From JANOBJ01 sp031411575 (GTDB taxonomy: Bacteria > Pseudomonadota > Gammaproteobacteria > Burkholderiales > Burkholderiaceae_C): a stretch of 6,833 bases of DNA. Below are positions 3,364 through 6,833 of this stretch, piece after piece. The stretch's first letter is position 1, and each line of letters opens with the position of its first letter. The stretch is from positions 1-6,833 of the forward strand of contig JANOBJ010000374.1 of assembly GCA_031411575.1 (NCBI GenBank), written 5' to 3'. The position numbers were made by a program, and so were the translations under genes. The notes below the pieces were generated by a model. That model was given only the letters and a program-made list of their open reading frames with translations. It made no database searches and was not told the DNA's origin.

Positions 3364-5790
3364 ATGCAATTTCCCGAGTCCTGGCTGCGCGAATTTTGCA
3401 GCCCGCCGCTTTCGACCCAGCAACTGGCCGACAAGCTCACCATGGGCGGGCTGGAAGTTGAAGAGCTGCGCCCGGTGGCGCCCCCGTTCACCCGGATCGT
3501 GGTCGGCGAGATCAAGGAGGCCGTGCAGCATCCCAACGCTGACCGGCTGCGCGTGTGCCAGGTGGATGCGGGGCAGGGCAGCCTGCTCAGCATCGTCTGC
3601 GGTGCGCCCAACGCGCGGGTCGGCATCAAGGTGCCCTGCGCGCTGGTGGGCGCCGAACTGCCCCCGGGCGAGGACGGCCAGCCGTTCCGCATCAAAGTGG
3701 GCAAGCTGCGCGGCGTGGAAAGCCAGGGCATGCTGTGCTCGGCGCGCGAACTGAAGCTGTCCGACGACCATGGCGGTCTGCTCGAACTGGCCCCCGATGC
3801 GCCGGTGGGCGGGGATATCCGCGCGCATCTGAAGCTCGATGACACGTTGTTCACGCTGAAGCTCACGCCCAACCTGGCGCACTGTCTGAGCGTGTACGGG
3901 GTTGCCCGCGAGTTGTCCGCGCTGACCGGTACGCCACTCAAGACGCCTGCATTCCCGGTGGCTGCAGTCGGACACCCAGGCACCTTGCCGGTGAAGGTGA
4001 GTGCGCCTGACCTGTGCGGTCGGTTCTCTGGCCGGATCGTGCGCAACGTCAATACCCAGGCCGTCACCCCGCCGTGGATGGTCGAGCGCCTCGCGCGCTG
4101 TGGCCAGCGCAGCGTCACGGCGCTGGTCGATATCTCCAACTATGTGATGTTCGAGTTCGGCCGGCCGTCTCACATCTTCGATCTCGACAAGATTCACGGC
4201 GGGCTTGACGTGCGCTGGGGCCAGCCTGGGGAAACGCTCAAGCTGCTCAATGGCAACACCGTAACGGTGGATGACACCGTGGGCGTGATCGCCGACGACG
4301 TGCAGGTCGAATCGCTTGCCGGCATCATGGGCGGCGACGCGACCGCCGTGTCCGACACCACCAGGCATGTCTATGTCGAGGCGGCCTTCTGGTGGCCGTC
4401 GGCGATTGCCGGTCGGTCACGCCGCTACAACTTTTCCACCGACGCCGGCCATCGCTTCGAGCGGGGCGTGGACCCGGGCCAGACGGTTGAGCACATCGAA
4501 CGCATCACGCAGCTGATCGTCGACATCTGCGGTGGCCCGGACACGGTCTGTGGCCCGGTGGACGACCAGCAGCCCAATCTGCCGGTCGCCGAGCCGGTCA
4601 CACTGCGCGTCGCGCGGGCCGCCAAGGTCATCGGTATGCCCCTGAGCCAGCGGCAATGCGCCGATGCGCTGCGCGGGCTCGGTCTGGCAGTGACCGAAGG
4701 CGAGGGCACTGTGACCGTGGTGCCACCGTCGTTCCGCTTCGACCTCCGGATCGAAGAGGACCTGATCGAGGAAGTGGCGCGCATGGTCGGCTATGACCGG
4801 TTGCCCACCACGCCTCCGCTCGCACCTATCACCGCCAAGCTGAGGGCCGAGTCCCGTCGCAGCCCATTTGCCGTGCGCCGTGCGCTGGCAGCATTGGGCT
4901 ACCAGGAAACCATCAACTTCAGCTTTGTAGACGAGCGCTGGGAGCGTGAATTGGCTGGCAACGCCGATCCGATCAAGCTGTTGAACCCGATTGCCAGCCA
5001 GATGGGCGTGATGCGGTCGTCGCTGATCGGGTCGTTGCTGCAGGTGCTCAAGTTCAACGTTGACCGAAAGGCCGATCGGGTGCGGGTGTTCGAGGTCGGG
5101 CGCGTTTTCCGGCGTGACGCCGATGTGCACAGTTCGGACACCACGGTGGAAGGCATTCACCAGCCCATGGGGGTGGCGGGGCTCGCCTGGGGCGGAGCCG
5201 ACGCGCTGCAGTGGGGGCGGCGCGAGCAGCCGGTGGACTTCCACGACGTCAAGGGCGACATTGAATCGCTCCTGGCGCCGCGGGTGGCGGTATTCGAGCC
5301 GGCCGAGCACCCGGCCATGCACCCCGGACGGTGCGCGCGTGTCTTGCTCGACGGGGCAGTGGTGGGTCATGTTGGCGAGTTGCATCCGCGCTGGCGCCAG
5401 CAAGCCGACTTGGCGCAGGCGCCTGTGTTGTTTGAACTGGACCTCAATGCGGTACTGGCCCGCCCGGTGCCCAAGTTCCAAGCCGTTCCCAAGTTCCAGG
5501 CCGTGGTGCGTGACGTGGCCGTCATCGTGGCCGAGGCGGTCTCGCACGCAGCCTTGATGGAGGCGGTGCACGCCGCTTCCGCCGGCGGATATGTGACCGG
5601 CGCATCCCTGTTTGACGTCTATCGGCCGCAGAAGGGCGGGGGCGGCATGGCGCCAGGGGAAAAGAGCTGCGCGATCCGCTTGACGCTCAACAACGAGGAC
5701 GCGACACTCACTGACGAGCAGATCGATTCCACTGTGCAGGCTGTCATCGCCCGACTCACTGGTCAGTTGGGCGCGCGTCTGCGTGACTGA
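3364..5790 (+). CDS. pheT: Phenylalanyl-tRNA synthetase beta subunit
   Basis: Non-catalytic, tRNA-binding and editing subunit of PheRS. The 808 residues (E. coli 795) show the full domain order: N-terminal MQFPESWLREF, matching E. coli MKFSELWLREW; an OB-fold EMAP-like tRNA-binding domain (about 40-150, VVGEI, HPNADRLRVC, IVCGAPN, GMLCSARELKL); the B3/B4 editing domain (about 205-390); B5 (about 410-480, ending FRFDLRIEEDLIEEVARMVGY); a catalytic-like but inactive core (about 490-700); and a C-terminal FDX-ACB anticodon-binding domain (about 708-808, RDVAVIVAE, LFDVYR). Residues I recall as needed for editing mischarged Tyr in E. coli (His261, Glu334, Thr354, Ala356) align with His270, Glu339, Thr359 and Ala361, so proofreading should be intact. 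The start is set by homology; its Shine-Dalgarno is weak (AGAG at 3349-3352). ihfA begins 42 bases after the stop with no terminator between. Confidence 0.98.
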   Translation: MQFPESWLREFCSPPLSTQQLADKLTMGGLEVEELRPVAPPFTRIVVGEIKEAVQHPNADRLRVCQVDAGQGSLLSIVCGAPNARVGIKVPCALVGAELPPGEDGQPFRIKVGKLRGVESQGMLCSARELKLSDDHGGLLELAPDAPVGGDIRAHLKLDDTLFTLKLTPNLAHCLSVYGVARELSALTGTPLKTPAFPVAAVGHPGTLPVKVSAPDLCGRFSGRIVRNVNTQAVTPPWMVERLARCGQRSVTALVDISNYVMFEFGRPSHIFDLDKIHGGLDVRWGQPGETLKLLNGNTVTVDDTVGVIADDVQVESLAGIMGGDATAVSDTTRHVYVEAAFWWPSAIAGRSRRYNFSTDAGHRFERGVDPGQTVEHIERITQLIVDICGGPDTVCGPVDDQQPNLPVAEPVTLRVARAAKVIGMPLSQRQCADALRGLGLAVTEGEGTVTVVPPSFRFDLRIEEDLIEEVARMVGYDRLPTTPPLAPITAKLRAESRRSPFAVRRALAALGYQETINFSFVDERWERELAGNADPIKLLNPIASQMGVMRSSLIGSLLQVLKFNVDRKADRVRVFEVGRVFRRDADVHSSDTTVEGIHQPMGVAGLAWGGADALQWGRREQPVDFHDVKGDIESLLAPRVAVFEPAEHPAMHPGRCARVLLDGAVVGHVGELHPRWRQQADLAQAPVLFELDLNAVLARPVPKFQAVPKFQAVVRDVAVIVAEAVSHAALMEAVHAASAGGYVTGASLFDVYRPQKGGGGMAPGEKSCAIRLTLNNEDATLTDEQIDSTVQAVIARLTGQLGARLRD

Positions 5791-5821
5791 AGCGCCGCAT
5801 CACAACAAATAACCAAGCAAG

Positions 5822-5827
5822 AGAGGA
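5822..5827 (+). promoter_or_regulatory. Shine-Dalgarno sequence of ihfA
   Basis: AGAGGA lies 5 bases before ATG 5833. It supports a start that gives a 10-residue N-terminal extension compared with E. coli IHF-alpha. Confidence 0.7.
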
Positions 5828-5832
5828 ACGCC

Positions 5833-6177
5833 ATGGAATTCGCGGTGGAGAGCCTGGAGACTCCGGCATTGACCAAGGCTCAACTGGCCGAGTTGCTGTT
5901 CGAGCAGATTGGCTTGAACAAGCGCGAGTCCAAGGACATGATCGACGCCTTTTTTGACCTGATTGCTGACAGTCTGGTTGAAGGGACAGACGTCAAGATT
6001 TCCGGCTTTGGCAATTTCCAGATTCGCACCAAGGCCCCGCGGCCTGGCCGCAATCCGCGCACCGGAGAGGCAATTCCGATCCAGGCGCGGCGGGTGGTCA
6101 CCTTTCACGCCAGCCACAAGCTCAAAGAGCAAATCCAGGGCGATACCTCGCCAGAAACCACACTGGACGTGGGCTGA
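5833..6177 (+). CDS. ihfA: Integration host factor alpha subunit
   Basis: Subunit of the IHF heterodimer, which binds specific sites in the minor groove and bends DNA sharply in transcription, replication and recombination. The 114-residue product has the HU/IHF fold: helical dimerisation part (ALTKAQLAELLFEQIGLNKRES, about 12-33), the signature VKISGFGNFQIR (about 54-65), then the DNA-binding arm RPGRNPRTGEAIPIQARRVVTF (about 70-91). Pro75 at the arm tip matches the intercalating Pro65 of E. coli IHF-alpha. The arm sequence and its position after pheT favour alpha over IHF-beta or HU. It has an acidic N-terminal extension of about 10 residues (MEFAVESLET) and a short hydrophilic tail. The partner ihfB is not in the window. 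Co-transcription with pheST is likely, given the 42-base gap. Confidence 0.97.
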   Translation: MEFAVESLETPALTKAQLAELLFEQIGLNKRESKDMIDAFFDLIADSLVEGTDVKISGFGNFQIRTKAPRPGRNPRTGEAIPIQARRVVTFHASHKLKEQIQGDTSPETTLDVG

Positions 6178-6200
6178 AACAACACCTGCGGGTTTTTGTT
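6178..6200 (+). terminator. Weak hairpin with T-run after ihfA
   Basis: Immediately after the ihfA stop, AACAA (6178-6182) can pair with TTGTT (6196-6200) and ACC (6184-6186) with GGT (6191-6193). A T5 run at 6193-6197 lies inside the structure. The GC core is only about 2-3 pairs, so termination is doubtful. Its place at the end of the pheST-ihfA unit is the main reason for listing it. Confidence 0.3.
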
Positions 6201-6280
6201 ACATCCAGCGCGAACAGGCTTTGCGCGCCACGCTGACTTAGAGTAACCTAACAGCTTTCTCTCGTACAACATTGATTTCA

Positions 6281-6733
6281 ATGGAGAAAGCGCTCCCTGC
6301 CATTCCTGCCAAACGCTACTTCACCATTGGTGAGGTCAGTGATCTGTGCGGCGTCAAGCCGCACGTGCTCCGGTATTGGGAGCAGGAGTTCACGCAACTG
6401 CGCCCCATGAAGCGGCGCGGCAATCGACGTTACTACCAGCACCACGAAGTGTTGATGATCCGGCGAATCCGTGATTTGCTGTACGACCAAGGTTTTACGA
6501 TCAGCGGAGCGCGCAACAAGCTCCAGGAGATCGTGCAGGTCGAGCGCGACAAGCGGCGGGCTGGCGAAGTCATGCTCGACGGTGTTGATGTCATCGAACT
6601 CGAAGACTCTGGTTTCTACGACTTCGAGGACAGCATGATGTCGCCCGAAGAAGATGTGGTGGTGTCACAAAAACTGCTGCTCGTGCGACGCGAACTATTT
6701 GAAATCCGCGACCTCTTGACCGCAACGCACTGA
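6281..6733 (+). CDS. MerR-family transcriptional regulator, function unknown
   Basis: Predicted DNA-binding protein of 150 residues. The N-terminal MerR winged helix-turn-helix is clear: YFTIGEVSDLCGVKPHVLRYWEQEF (13-37), then the wing RRGNRRYYQHHEVLMIRRIRDLL (45-67) and GFTISGARNKLQE (71-83). A second half follows: a charged linker, a strongly acidic stretch (VDVIELEDSGFYDFED, 102-117, and SPEED) and a terminal helix (SQKLLLVRRELFEIRDLL, 129-146) that probably dimerises. There is no cysteine set of the kind MerR metal sensors use and no long effector domain, so no ligand can be proposed. Start: ATG 6281; TTG 6272 is a possible alternative, and an in-frame TAG at 6239-6241 limits extension. 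Neither has a visible Shine-Dalgarno. I recall a MerR-like gene between ihfA and tRNA-Pro in Pseudomonas too, which suggests old conserved synteny. It has no established role that I know of. Confidence 0.9.
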   Translation: MEKALPAIPAKRYFTIGEVSDLCGVKPHVLRYWEQEFTQLRPMKRRGNRRYYQHHEVLMIRRIRDLLYDQGFTISGARNKLQEIVQVERDKRRAGEVMLDGVDVIELEDSGFYDFEDSMMSPEEDVVVSQKLLLVRRELFEIRDLLTATH

Positions 6734-6743
6734 GCCACGCGGC

Positions 6744-6749
6744 TATAAT
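6744..6749 (+). promoter_or_regulatory. -10 box of the tRNA-Pro promoter
   Basis: A perfect TATAAT lies 11 bases before the mature tRNA 5' end and 10 bases after the merR stop, so transcription would start only a few bases ahead of the tRNA. The -35 is unclear: the hexamer at 17-base spacing (6721-6726, CGCAAC) is poor, and TTGACC (6716-6721) is 22 bases away, which is too far for a standard promoter. Confidence 0.6.
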
Positions 6750-6760
6750 CGAATGCTTGT

Positions 6761-6833
6761 CGGCGTGTAGCGCAGCCTGGTAGCGCACTTGCATGGGGTG
6801 CAAGGGGTCGAAGGTTCGAATCCTTTCACGCCG
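6761..6833 (+). tRNA. tRNA-Pro, anticodon GGG, cut before the 3' terminal bases
   Basis: The cloverleaf can be drawn in full: acceptor CGGCGTG (6761-6767) with CACGCCG (6827-6833), D-stem GCGC/GCGC (6770-6773, 6783-6786), anticodon stem CTTGC/GCAAG (6788-6792, 6800-6804) with loop ATGGGGT, and T-stem GAAGG/CCTTT around TTCGAAT. The anticodon GGG is at 6795-6797, preceded by T33 and followed by G37, the m1G37 site expected for tRNA-Pro. The C1-G72 pair is also typical of bacterial tRNA-Pro. It reads CCC and CCU codons. The window ends at position 72, so the discriminator base and any encoded CCA are not seen. Confidence 0.96.

Noticed and set aside
3255..3461. Small plus-strand ORF across the pheS-pheT spacer
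   Set aside because: It overlaps the conserved pheT start in another frame, is Arg/Pro-rich as expected from GC-rich repeats, and has no ribosome-binding site.
3175..4368. 397-residue minus-strand frame antisense to pheT
   Set aside because: Typical shadow frame in GC-rich DNA. pheT on the plus strand is unmistakable by homology and no domain is seen on the other strand.
4417..5571. 384-residue minus-strand frame antisense to pheT
   Set aside because: Same reason: a GC-driven shadow, His/Arg-rich low-information protein, opposite conserved pheT domains.

Overview
This is a housekeeping window. It carries the conserved translation and nucleoid cluster thrS (3' end) - infC - rpmI - rplT - pheS - pheT - ihfA, then a MerR-family regulator and a tRNA-Pro(GGG), all on the + strand. 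The GC-rich coding sequence, the form of the proteins (a 358-residue PheS with an extra segment before motif 2, an IHF-alpha with an N-terminal extension) and the gene order ihfA-merR-tRNA-Pro point to a betaproteobacterium, most likely Burkholderiales. Comamonadaceae is my best guess at family, from general familiarity with the style of the intergenic palindromes and not from any search.

Layout: 2-499 is the C-terminal quarter of threonyl-tRNA synthetase. 587-1186 is initiation factor IF-3, started from a rare ATC codon. 1187-1460 is a structured leader with a hairpin, a 27-bp tandem-repeat array and a second hairpin. 1461-2052 encodes ribosomal proteins L35 and L20. 2053-2164 holds two strong stem-loops, the second a textbook intrinsic terminator lying directly before pheS. 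2165-5790 encodes both subunits of phenylalanyl-tRNA synthetase, separated by a 122-bp GC-rich palindromic spacer. 5833-6177 is ihfA and 6281-6733 the MerR-family gene. 6761-6833 is tRNA-Pro(GGG), cut by the window end just before the discriminator base.

How the genes work together: two aminoacyl-tRNA synthetases (Thr, Phe), an initiation factor, two large-subunit proteins and a proline tRNA all serve translation. IHF-alpha is the DNA-bending partner traditionally linked to pheST. In E. coli this operon is regulated at several points: IF-3 autocontrol through an unusual start codon, L20 control of the rpmI leader, and Phe-dependent attenuation before pheS. The window shows something at each of these three points: an ATC start, a repeat-filled rpmI leader, and a terminator just before an SD-less pheS. 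The details differ from E. coli.

No new defence, mobile or biosynthetic system is visible. The features most worth a second look are in the non-coding gaps, above all the 27-bp repeat array in the infC-rpmI leader and the pheS attenuator-like region. No gene-free stretch exceeds 300 bases; the longest is 1187-1460 (274 bases).
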